Below are positions 1 through 9,100 of a DNA stretch of 64,000 nucleotides, in pieces. The notes beneath the pieces were generated by a model. That model saw only the letters and a list, made by a program, of their open reading frames with translations, did not search any database and was not told where the DNA came from. Position 1 is the stretch's first letter; each line of letters begins with the position of its first letter. This DNA is from Lewinellaceae bacterium (GTDB lineage Bacteria > Bacteroidota > Bacteroidia > Chitinophagales > Saprospiraceae): NCBI GenBank assembly GCA_020636075.1, contig JACJYO010000001.1, positions 124,001-188,000 on the forward strand, written 5' to 3'. The position numbers were made by a program, and so were the translations under genes.

Positions 1-2
1 GG

Positions 3-677
3 CTGTATTTTCAGTCTTCCATTCCGCAGGGGTATGGCCTTGGAAGCTCCGGCGCATTGTGTGCAGCAATTTATGACCGCTACGCAAATCAAAAAACAAA
101 GAACCTGTCCGAGTTGAAAAGCGTTTTTTCAGCAATGGAGAGTTACTTTCATGGAAAAAGTTCAGGGATCGACCCGTTGACCAGTTATCTTAATCAGCCG
201 TTGTGGATTGACCGTGTGAGTGAAGTACGCATTTTTGAAGCCGATGCCTGGGGCGAAGGGGAGCCTGTTGTATTTTTGCTCGATACCAAAATTCCCCGGC
301 AGACCGGCCCGTTGGTTGAATGGTTTTTAGCAGAACAAAAAAACCGACCCTTTGTCCAAAAATTGGAGGCAGTGCTTTTACCCGCCCATCAGGCTTTATT
401 GGAAGCCTGGCAGTTTCGGCAAGTTTCAGCTTTTTGGCACGCAATACGGCAGGTTTCAGCTTTTCAACTTGAATATTTACCACCTATGATACCGGAGAGC
501 CTGAGACCAATTTGGGAAAGTTGCCTTAACAACGAGCAAATTGTTCTGAAAATTTGTGGTGCAGGTGGTGGCGGTTTTTTGCTGGGGTTTACAAAAAACA
601 AGGAATTTGCGTTGGAACAACTCCATCCATTCCAATTGATTTTTCCATTCGAGACACATGGCGTGGTTGAAGGATAA
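3..677 (+). CDS. GHMP kinase, mevalonate kinase-like (5' end outside window)
   Basis: C-terminal 224 residues of a GHMP-family small-molecule kinase, probably mevalonate kinase, which phosphorylates mevalonate for isoprenoid synthesis. The reading frame is open from base 3, and the glycine-rich ATP loop (PQGYGLGSSGAL) lies at about bases 24-59, so the TTG at 57 falls inside a motif and is not the start. Near the end, CGAGGGGF is the GHMP C-terminal motif. The GYGLGSSGAL loop resembles mevalonate kinases of Bacteroidota; the exact substrate is inferred from that. The last 20 bases overlap the next gene, so the two may be co-transcribed. Confidence 0.8.
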   Translation: MYFQSSIPQGYGLGSSGALCAAIYDRYANQKTKNLSELKSVFSAMESYFHGKSSGIDPLTSYLNQPLWIDRVSEVRIFEADAWGEGEPVVFLLDTKIPRQTGPLVEWFLAEQKNRPFVQKLEAVLLPAHQALLEAWQFRQVSAFWHAIRQVSAFQLEYLPPMIPESLRPIWESCLNNEQIVLKICGAGGGGFLLGFTKNKEFALEQLHPFQLIFPFETHGVVEG

Positions 678-1884
678 AAAATTGCGTCCGGCATTATGGA
701 CGTTGGGTATTTTACTTTTTGTCGCTCTTTCGAAGGACATTCTTTCCAATGGGCGCCCCTTGTATTGCAAGATCCGGGGAGAGCACTTTTTCCCCGGGCT
801 TCGGAGTATTTGGGAAGACGCTTCCCTACCCTACCGCCATCCGGTACTTGATTCCATCCAACAGCGTTTCCTCTGGCGTCAATTCGATTACGATATTGCC
901 GTGTTTGCACCCGTCCCGTTCTCGGCCGGAGAACTTCCCATGAGCCCGGATACTACAATTTTGCAGGCGCCTCCCGGCAGCATTCACCCCAGCCATACCG
1001 CCCGCAAGTTCAGGCATTGGCTTGGCACAGATGTAACAGGATATGATGTAGCAGCCGGACTGGTAAGTGGCGCCCGAATTGCAGTTATGACCGGCGCAAT
1101 GGCTATGGGTCTGGCATTTGGGCTGGGTCTGGTGTTAGGAGCTATTGCTGGTTTTTGGGGTGACGATCGATTTCGCACCGCTCGTGGACAGCTGTGGTTC
1201 GTGTTGATTGGGATCCCTCTGGCCTGGTTTTATGCGCAGACGTTTCCGGCGTATACATTTTCAAAACCAAACTGGTTGTACAGTTTGGGAATTTTTGCAG
1301 TAGTCATTGCCCTGTTTGGGGGCTTGGGTCGGCTTTTGCAACGTATCCCGTTTTTCAGCCACCAAGTGGTGGTTCCAGCGGATTTGATCATAATGCGGAT
1401 GGCGGAAGTGTTCACATCGATTCCGGGTTTGCTGGCAATCATTGCGTTTGCAGCTATGCTTCGGGGCCAAACGCAGACCATTTGGGCAATGATTGCACTG
1501 ATTGGTTTATTTAGTTGGCCGGGGGTTGCGTTGTTTGTTCGGGCCGAGCTCTTGCGTGTCCGCGCTTTAGATTATGTGACAGCGGCGCGTGGTATCGGGC
1601 TCCCGGAATGGCAGATTTTATTCCGGCATGCGCTGCCAAATGCCTTGCGCCCGGCCTATACCATTTTTGCATTTGGTGTGGCCAGTGCCATTCTGTTGGA
1701 AGCTTCATTGTCCTTTTTAGGATACGGCGATCAAAACCTGCACGGTGCAAGTTGGGGGAGTTTGCTTCGAAATGCCCGCGAAAGTCCACATCTGTGGTGG
1801 ATTAGTTTACCACCCGGGTTGGCAATTTGCCTCACTATCCTGGCCCTACACAGCATTGGGGAGGCATTGAGCGAGCGCCGGTGA
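658..1884 (+). CDS. DppC/OppC-type peptide ABC transporter permease
   Basis: Inner-membrane permease of a peptide/nickel-type ABC importer. An N-terminal membrane segment (residues about 12-30) is followed by a roughly 100-residue extracytoplasmic stretch, then HWLGTDVTGYDV and five or so further membrane helices. The EAA-like cytoplasmic loop that contacts the ATPase is visible as ARGIGLPEWQILFRHALPN. At 408 residues it is longer than classical DppC (about 300), mainly because of the extended region after helix 1 and an extra hydrophobic pair. No ATPase or substrate-binding gene is adjacent, so its partners must lie elsewhere. Confidence 0.85.
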   Translation: MAWLKDKKLRPALWTLGILLFVALSKDILSNGRPLYCKIRGEHFFPGLRSIWEDASLPYRHPVLDSIQQRFLWRQFDYDIAVFAPVPFSAGELPMSPDTTILQAPPGSIHPSHTARKFRHWLGTDVTGYDVAAGLVSGARIAVMTGAMAMGLAFGLGLVLGAIAGFWGDDRFRTARGQLWFVLIGIPLAWFYAQTFPAYTFSKPNWLYSLGIFAVVIALFGGLGRLLQRIPFFSHQVVVPADLIIMRMAEVFTSIPGLLAIIAFAAMLRGQTQTIWAMIALIGLFSWPGVALFVRAELLRVRALDYVTAARGIGLPEWQILFRHALPNALRPAYTIFAFGVASAILLEASLSFLGYGDQNLHGASWGSLLRNARESPHLWWISLPPGLAICLTILALHSIGEALSERR

Positions 1885-1995
1885 ACCGCAAGTGGGGGTT
1901 TCTTGTTGTCTGTTCGAAATAATTACTAAGCGCGTGTGAATTTCTGATAAGAAACAAAAACTAATCACGTGCTAACAGGCAGAAAACAGCCCGAT

Positions 1996-3687
1996 ATGCG
2001 GTTTGACTATTTACGAATTGTGGGATTGGCATTGCTTTTCTTCGTTCCCTTTCTGGGGGCGGTGCATTTGTTTGATTGGAATGAAGTCCATGTAGCGGAA
2101 TGCACAAGGGAAATGTTAGTCACCGGCAATTTTTTCTGCCCGCAGCTGAACTTCCAATTATACTGGGAAACGCCACCGCTTTTTCTGTGGTTTCAGGCTA
2201 TTTCCATGAAGATTTTTGGCATAGGAGAATTTGCTGCGCGTTTTCCCAATGCAATTTGTGGTCTTGTTACGATGCTGGTAGTCTATCGCATCGGGTATCG
2301 CTTGCACGATCGTGGTTTTGGTTGGCTTTGGGTTTTGGCCTGGCTCGGCAGTTTGCTTCCCCATTTATATTTCCGGAGCGGGATTGTAGACCCCTGGTAT
2401 AACCTCTTGATATTTATCAGCCTGTATAGTTTTATTGAGTTCCGCTGGTTGTTCTTCACCCGGTTTGAAGGCCGGAATTTCTGGCACCGGTACCGTTATT
2501 TGATCCTCGGCGGCGGCGTACTTGGACTAGCCGTTCTAACAAAAGGCCCGATAGCCTACCTAATTATTTTGCTGACCTTGTTGGCATATTTTGCCCGGTA
2601 TGGTTTCCGCAACAAGGGCTTCATGAAGCACTTGGCTTATTACACTGCGGCGGCTGTGGCTGTTTCCCTTGTTTGGTACGGCGTAGAAATGGCACTGCAC
2701 GGCAGCAGTTTTGTACAAGCGTTCCTGACACATCAATTTCAATTATTTTTTGCCGACGACGAAGGAGGTAGTGGCTTTTTTGGTTTCCATGTATTGGTTT
2801 TGTTGCTAGGTTGCTTTCCCATTTCGGCCTTTGCATTGGCAAACTTGTGGGGTGACCACCAGTCGCAAGATGAAATGCTCGAGTCCGACCCGCTCGCTAG
2901 CTGCAAACGCTCCGATATGGCTACCTGGATGCAATTCCTGTTTTGGGTGGTACTGGTGGTGTTTAGCCTGATGCGAACCAAAATGGCACATTTGTCTTCC
3001 CTTGCCTATTTCCCGCTAACCTATTTGGGTACGTTGACTATATGGCGGGCCTTGCGTTGGAAAGTACAGCCGCGTATTGTGGGATATGTGTTGCCTGCCC
3101 TGGGCATACTGATTGGCGTAGCAGGCATGGCACTTCCACTCATTGGTCAGAATATTCAATGGCTCAAGCCGCTGGTTGCCGGGAACAGCTTCGCTGAAGC
3201 CCGCCTGGCAATTGAAATGGATTGGTATTGGTGGCAAGGCTTACCCGGATTTGCCCTGGTACTGACAACCATCGTTGCATGGCGATATTGGCAAAGGAAC
3301 AAAGCCTGGCGGGCAGCACAAACCATATTTACCGGGGGAGCAATTTTTGTTGCGTTCACCTTGGTTTTTATTATTGGCAACATAGAAAAATATACCCAGT
3401 ATTCCACCATTGAATTCTATGAAAGCAAGGCTGGTGAAAATTGTTCCATTCAACCAGTAGGCTTCAAAAGTTATGCGCACTTGTTTTATTCGCAGATGTG
3501 CCCATCCAAACTGAAGCAATCGATCGGTTCAGACAGCATATTGGTCCATACGCCTGCCGGAAAAAAAATCTATTTCGTTGCTAAGCTTTCCGACGTGAAG
3601 CACTTGTCCGGCTTGTCGAACTGCAAAGAATTATTCCGAAAAGACGGTTTGGTTTACTACGAAAAAGTCCTGGACGCTGGCAAATAA
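1996..3687 (+). CDS. GT39-like integral membrane glycosyltransferase
   Basis: 563-residue polytopic membrane protein of the GT-C/ArnT-PMT type, which moves a sugar from a lipid-phosphate donor on the outer face of the inner membrane. The first periplasmic loop holds the acidic pair in WNEVHVAE and the PQLNFQLYWETPP segment typical of ArnT-like enzymes. About ten hydrophobic helices follow and a soluble tail of about 100 residues ends the protein. I chose the ATG at 1996 over the in-frame GTG at 1969 because the hydrophobic N-terminus begins right after it. The acceptor cannot be deduced. Confidence 0.75.
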   Translation: MRFDYLRIVGLALLFFVPFLGAVHLFDWNEVHVAECTREMLVTGNFFCPQLNFQLYWETPPLFLWFQAISMKIFGIGEFAARFPNAICGLVTMLVVYRIGYRLHDRGFGWLWVLAWLGSLLPHLYFRSGIVDPWYNLLIFISLYSFIEFRWLFFTRFEGRNFWHRYRYLILGGGVLGLAVLTKGPIAYLIILLTLLAYFARYGFRNKGFMKHLAYYTAAAVAVSLVWYGVEMALHGSSFVQAFLTHQFQLFFADDEGGSGFFGFHVLVLLLGCFPISAFALANLWGDHQSQDEMLESDPLASCKRSDMATWMQFLFWVVLVVFSLMRTKMAHLSSLAYFPLTYLGTLTIWRALRWKVQPRIVGYVLPALGILIGVAGMALPLIGQNIQWLKPLVAGNSFAEARLAIEMDWYWWQGLPGFALVLTTIVAWRYWQRNKAWRAAQTIFTGGAIFVAFTLVFIIGNIEKYTQYSTIEFYESKAGENCSIQPVGFKSYAHLFYSQMCPSKLKQSIGSDSILVHTPAGKKIYFVAKLSDVKHLSGLSNCKELFRKDGLVYYEKVLDAGK

Positions 3688-3708
3688 CAGCGTCATAAAT
3701 CAGAAACC

Positions 3709-4995
3709 ATGCAATTTAATATTCCGGATACCGGGAAAAAACGGATTGTAATAATAGGTGGTGGATTCGCCGGATTGACACTCGCCCGGAAACTGGCTAA
3801 TTCCGATTACCAGATTGTATTAATTGACAAAAACAATTACCACCAATTTCAACCGCTTTTTTACCAGGTGGCAATGGCGGGTCTTGAGCCGTCAAGTATT
3901 GCATTTCCGCTGCGCAAGGTTTTTCAGAAAAACAAAGACGTGCTGATCCGGGTAACAAAAGTTCAATCTGTGGATTCGAAAAAGCAGGAGATCCATACTG
4001 ATATTGGTGCGCTACACTACGATTACCTGGTATTGGCAATGGGCGCGGACACCAATTGGTATGGCAACGAGCAAATTCGGGCAAATGCAATCCCGATGAA
4101 ATCGGTCAGTGAGGCGCTCTACCTGCGCAATAAAATTTTTGAAGACTATGAACGGGCTGTCACCGCCGACAATTATGATCAGCGGCAACGGTATCTGGAC
4201 ATCGTTATCGTTGGCGGGGGGCCAACTGGTGTCGAAGTAGCCGGTTCGCTCGCCGAAATGAAGCGGCATATCATTCCAAAAGACTACACCGACCTGGACC
4301 GCAATGAAATCAATATTCATCTTATTCATGGCGCTCCCCGTTTGCTGAATACCATGTCTGAGCAGGCATCTGCTGCCGCAAAAAAGTTTTTGGAAGAACT
4401 GGGTGTTCAGCTCAGTTTGGACACCATTGTACACGACTTCGACGGCGAAAATGTGCACATAAATGATGGCAGTACGATTCGCGCGGACAAGGTGATCTGG
4501 GCAGCGGGGATCACCTGCAATACCATCGAAGGCTTGCCCGACACATCGTTCACCAGTAGCAGCAACCGCTTGAAAGTTGACGCCTTTAACCAGGTTGAAG
4601 GTGTCGAGTCGATATTTGCCATTGGCGATCTGGCTTGTCAAACCGAAGCAGCCTACCCAAAAGGCCATCCACAAGTAGCCCAGGTGGCGATTCAACAAGC
4701 CCGCTGCTTGGCCTCGAATTTCAGGCGTTTGCAAAAAAAGCAGCCGATGAATCCTTTCCATTACCGCGATCTTGGTTCCATGGCAACGATTGGGCGAAAC
4801 CGCGCAGTGGTTGATTTGCCGTTTTGGCGGTTTCAGGGCGCTTTTGCCTGGTTGGTTTGGCTTTTAGTACACTTATTTTCCATACTGGGAGCAAAGAACA
4901 AACTGTTCATTTTTTTAAACTGGGTCTGGAATTATTTCACCTATGACCAAAGTCTTCGCTTGGTCATTAAGCCCTGGCAACGAAAGCCCGGGTAA
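3709..4995 (+). CDS. ndh: Type II NADH dehydrogenase (NDH-2)
   Basis: 428-residue flavoprotein that passes electrons from NADH to quinone without pumping protons. The FAD-binding GGGFAG (residues 17-22) is followed by the family signature NNYHQFQPLFYQVA. The second nucleotide fold, GGGPTGVEVAGSLAE (about 170-184), binds NADH, and AIGDLA marks the second FAD contact. The C-terminal stretch after about residue 375 is rich in Trp, Phe and Leu and should anchor the enzyme to the membrane as in other NDH-2 proteins. It starts 21 bases after the glycosyltransferase stop. Confidence 0.9.
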   Translation: MQFNIPDTGKKRIVIIGGGFAGLTLARKLANSDYQIVLIDKNNYHQFQPLFYQVAMAGLEPSSIAFPLRKVFQKNKDVLIRVTKVQSVDSKKQEIHTDIGALHYDYLVLAMGADTNWYGNEQIRANAIPMKSVSEALYLRNKIFEDYERAVTADNYDQRQRYLDIVIVGGGPTGVEVAGSLAEMKRHIIPKDYTDLDRNEINIHLIHGAPRLLNTMSEQASAAAKKFLEELGVQLSLDTIVHDFDGENVHINDGSTIRADKVIWAAGITCNTIEGLPDTSFTSSSNRLKVDAFNQVEGVESIFAIGDLACQTEAAYPKGHPQVAQVAIQQARCLASNFRRLQKKQPMNPFHYRDLGSMATIGRNRAVVDLPFWRFQGAFAWLVWLLVHLFSILGAKNKLFIFLNWVWNYFTYDQSLRLVIKPWQRKPG

Positions 4996-5111
4996 GCCGT
5001 GTTAATCATTTGCAAACAAAATTTCGGACAAGTCCATGCGTTTACAGAAGGTGTAATTTTGCTCCATCTTCCATTTTCATGTAATTTCTCACTAAAATAT
5101 TCGGACAAGCA

Positions 5112-5696
5112 ATGGAAAAAAGCAAACAAATACAAATTGGCCTGTTGGCCCTACTGGCACTGCTCCTTATTGCCAACTTGTTTGGCGGCGGTTTTCAAAA
5201 CTGGTTTGGGCAATCGGAAGGCGATCAAATTCGCCAATCAGCCGCTTCAATGACAGGCTCGAACACCGTAGCACCGACGCAAGATTTAGTACCAACACAG
5301 GGTACAGGAAACATTCCCGGAACCAATGTAAATGCCACTCAGGCTCCTACTGGCCCGGTAACCGCTATCAAGTATGAAGATGCTACCTATGATTTTGGCG
5401 TAGCGGACGAAGGTACCGTTGTCAAGCACATATACAAATTCACCAACACTGGCGATGAGCCGCTGATTATTTCCAACGCCAGGGGTTCCTGCGGTTGTAC
5501 TGTACCCACATGGCCAAAACAACCCATACCTCCGGGAGGGAAAGGTGAAATCAACGTTGAGTTTAACACCAAAGGCAAACCAGGCCGTCAGAGCAAACAG
5601 GTAACAGTCACTGCAAATACGAACCCATCAGACACACACCTGGAAATCCATGGTGAAGTTCGCGGGAAGGAGCAGCCTGTTTCAAAAGGCCACTAA
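5112..5696 (+). CDS. DUF1573 domain protein
   Basis: 194-residue exported or membrane-anchored protein with an N-terminal hydrophobic segment (residues about 7-22), a Thr/Pro/Gly-rich linker and one DUF1573 domain (about 80-185). The domain shows its usual pattern: YDFG, then FTNTGDEPLIISNA, then GSCGCTVP, then PPGGKGEI. It is an Ig-like fold common in Bacteroidota and often found in exported proteins; its molecular role is not established. A strong hairpin terminator follows 22 bases after the stop. Confidence 0.85.
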   Translation: MEKSKQIQIGLLALLALLLIANLFGGGFQNWFGQSEGDQIRQSAASMTGSNTVAPTQDLVPTQGTGNIPGTNVNATQAPTGPVTAIKYEDATYDFGVADEGTVVKHIYKFTNTGDEPLIISNARGSCGCTVPTWPKQPIPPGGKGEINVEFNTKGKPGRQSKQVTVTANTNPSDTHLEIHGEVRGKEQPVSKGH

Positions 5697-5718
5697 CCAA
5701 TCGTTTTAGAAAAAGTAC

Positions 5719-5755
5719 AAGCCTTGCTTCGTTTGTGACGAAGCAAGGCTTTTTT
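5719..5755 (+). terminator. Rho-independent terminator after the DUF1573 gene
   Basis: A perfect 14-bp stem (AAGCCTTGCTTCGT at 5719-5732 with its complement at 5738-5751) closes a 5-base loop and runs into a T tract at 5750-5755. It sits directly after the DUF1573 gene. Confidence 0.9.
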
Positions 5756-6143
5756 AGTGCAAATCCGTGATTAAAATAATTTAATCTTTTTTTTTACGGG
5801 TTTTGGCCGGATATTTGAGCAATAATTCAATACGCTTTAAAGTAATCTACCTATCTAATCTTCATAATCGCGTATTAGTCTCATGGAGATTTGTTGCATG
5901 TTGTCTTTAACAACGTGTGTTTCTCTCCTTAACAACTACAGGTTTTTATAATGTAGTTTCTTCCAGACTTTCTATTCATTTTAAGCACGCTTCACGGAAA
6001 CAGATGGTTTCTGGTTAACGCCTGTATGCGATGCATTGCATCCCAGCAGAGGTTTAATCAGGGTCCTTCTCTATTTGGGCTTACTCGCCGGAAGCCTTTT
6101 AAATCTAAATTTAAAAGCTGCGTAATGCGCAAAATTTTTTCTC
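5756..6143. other. Intergenic region and long leader of the SBBP protein gene
   Basis: 388 bases without a supportable gene. It is AT-rich and presumably holds the promoter of the exported repeat protein, although I found no convincing TTTG / TAnnTTTG pair. A near-palindrome (ATGCGATG / CATTGCAT) lies at 6026-6041. A sequence TTTAACAACGTG at 5907-5917 resembles the motif seen in the mdh and groS leaders. Confidence 0.4.
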
Positions 6144-9100
6144 ATGAAAAAAACTGTTACTCCATCCGTAGTGCTTATGACGCCCCTGAAGGGCTTTTTA
6201 GCATTTTGTTGCAAACCAAATGCAAGTTTTGCCACACTTGCGATTTTGACTTTTTTAGCTACAAACAGCCTGTTTTCCCAACAGAAAATTGAAAACACAT
6301 CGCCTGCCATGCAGGAGCGCGTCAAAGAAACCCTCAAGAAAAACGGGCAAAGCCTCCGTTTTATGGAAAACAAAGGGCAATTAAGTGACGATGCCATTTT
6401 GTATTATTTTGAAGGCCTCAATGGCTCGGTGTATATCAAGGCAGACCAAATCCGGTTTGTAGCCAACGACATTGAAGTAGTTCGAAATGAACCAACAACA
6501 GATCCACGGGCTGTAGACGCCAAACCTGGTAAGGAGCAAAAATTGAAAGCCATCCATTCTTTCACCCTGAAATTAAATGGCGCCAACCTAAATCCGGATA
6601 TCCGGCTGGGAGAATCTTTCAGTACGAAATACAACTTTTTTACCAGTGAAGACCCCAACGACTGGGCATCCGGAGTACGGGCTGCGAAAGATCTGACCTT
6701 GCACGATGTGTATCCCAATATCGACCTGCGTTTGTATAGCACTTCGGACGGACAGCTTGAATTCGACTGGATACTGTACCCAGGCGCCGATTTCAGGCAA
6801 GTGCAGTTGAACTTTGATGGTCAGGACAAACTTGCCATTGACCCTGTCGGCAATCTGGAGGTCGGTCTGCGTTTCACCAAGGTAAAATTCCATATCCCGG
6901 AATCATATCAGGTAACTGAAAGCGGTAAAATTCCGGTCAACATGGCTTTTAAAAAATCCAATGAACATACCATTGGCTTTGCCACAGAGTCAAAAATTGA
7001 CACCCGCTATCCTCTGGTCATTGACCCGATCCTAAGCTGGGGTACCTATTTTGATGGCAACGACAGCAACTTCGATCAATATTTGTTTGCTATTCAAACT
7101 GATCCGGTAACCCGGAATTTGTACTGTGCCGGTGCAACTAATCGCCAAATTTCAACGGCCAGCGCTCCTTATGATGCCAATGGCTATCTGAATGTGATTT
7201 CCGGGTTTGGTTCCAGCGGCACACCACGCGTAGCCATTGTGTATACTATTAGCAGCGATGGATCCGACCTCCTGGATATGACGCTTTATGGCCCAAGCAC
7301 CGTTTCCTCCGGCAATGAAGTTGTTGCTTTTGCACTTAGCTTGTCGGCCAACCGCGTTTTCATTGGCGGTTGGACAGAAATCAACATTCCATTGGCTGGC
7401 ACTCCGTTTGATGCTTCGAGAGAAAGTTCGGACGGATTTGTCGCTGTTTTTTCAAAAGACCTAGGTACACTCCACTACGCCACCTATCTGGGGAGCAGTA
7501 GTGCCGAGGATTTAGGCGTGACTTCAATTCGTGCGCTTAACGACAACTCTTTTGTGGTTGGATTTACGGCAGAAGGTGCTTTGCCAGCCGGACCCGGAGC
7601 GCCGGATTACATTACCACCGGGGCAGATCTTAGCTATGGTGGTGGTAATGATATGTTCATCGCTAAATTTAGCAACTATAATACACTGGATTGGGGCACC
7701 TACGTAGGCGGTAGTGATATTGAAGCATTTAATGATCTTGAAGTTTTTCCTGACGGGCGGGTAGCCTTTGTTGGCTACGGCGAAGGCACGCTTACAGAAG
7801 TAAACAGCGCAGCAGATCGATCAACGGGCGGCAGTGATTATGATGGAATCATTGGGGTTTTAAATAACACCGGTACGGCATTTTTATACCTGGATGAGAT
7901 TGGTGGTGATGGAGAGGATTACTTTTACGATGTACTGATCTTGGGCGAAAAATTATACTTTACAGGACGGGCAGGAAATAATGACTTTCCTACTCCCACA
8001 GGTGTTTATGATACCGACTATAACGGCGGCTCGGGAGATGCGCTTGTTGGTATGGTCGATGCTGCTGGTAGCACTGGATATAAAGCCACGTTTTATGGTA
8101 CCGGAGGCACCGATATCGGAAACGGCATTCAGCAAGTTTCCACAACAGATTGTGATGGGAACACCTCGAGTTTCCTTTTGGTATTTGGCACGGTTAATTC
8201 TTCCGGTCTACCCACTCAAAACATTAACAACGAGCCTTATTACGACAGCAGCTACAACGGCGGTACTGATATGTTTTTCGGCGGATTTAGTGGTGATCTG
8301 ACAACCTTAATTTATGGAACGTATATTGGCGGTTCGGGCAACGATTACCTTGGTGATACCGGAAATTCCAGAGGCGCAAACCATTTGTGGATCGAAGGAG
8401 CCGACCTGTACCTGGGAACCACTACGCATAGCTCGAATATCCTCCCGACTACCGTCACCGGAAGTTTTGACAATACCAAATCAAATGGCGGCGACGATTC
8501 CCACATCCTTCTCTGCCTAACTTTTTCATCGATTGTAGAGACAGACTATGGTGACGCGCCTGCCAGTTATGGCACTCCTTCGCATACTTTGAACTGTCAA
8601 AATTTAGGCATTGGTTTACTATTGGATGCAGAGGCAAGCGCGTTGCCAAATGCAGCAGCAGATGGCGATGACACCGATGGCGTAGATGACGAAGACGGCC
8701 TGGCATTAGTGCCTGCTTTGACAAATGGAGGACCACAAAACATCACCGTTTCCATTGATAATATAAAAAACACCACGGGAGACACAGCAACGCTATATGG
8801 GTGGATTGACTTCGACAGCGATGGAAAATTCCAACGGGACGAGGCTACTTCCGTCACGGTTGCAAGTGGCTTCACCGGAACAAAAATGTTGGTTTGGAGT
8901 GCCATTTCGGTTACAGGCTCGACAACTGGCCATTATATGCGCTTCCGGCTTACGACCAACAATCTAGTTGATGCGCTTGGCACAACTGATGTGGATGAAC
9001 GCTCTGTAGGCGCTGCCTCGGACGGTGAAGTGGAAGATTACCTGGCAACAGGTGCAAGTTGTACCGACCCAATTTGCCCGGATAACCAAGTCTTGTGCAT

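Noticed and set aside
4012..4761. 249-residue open frame antisense to the NADH dehydrogenase gene
   Set aside because: It lies wholly within a well-supported gene and shows no motif; it is a by-product of codon bias.
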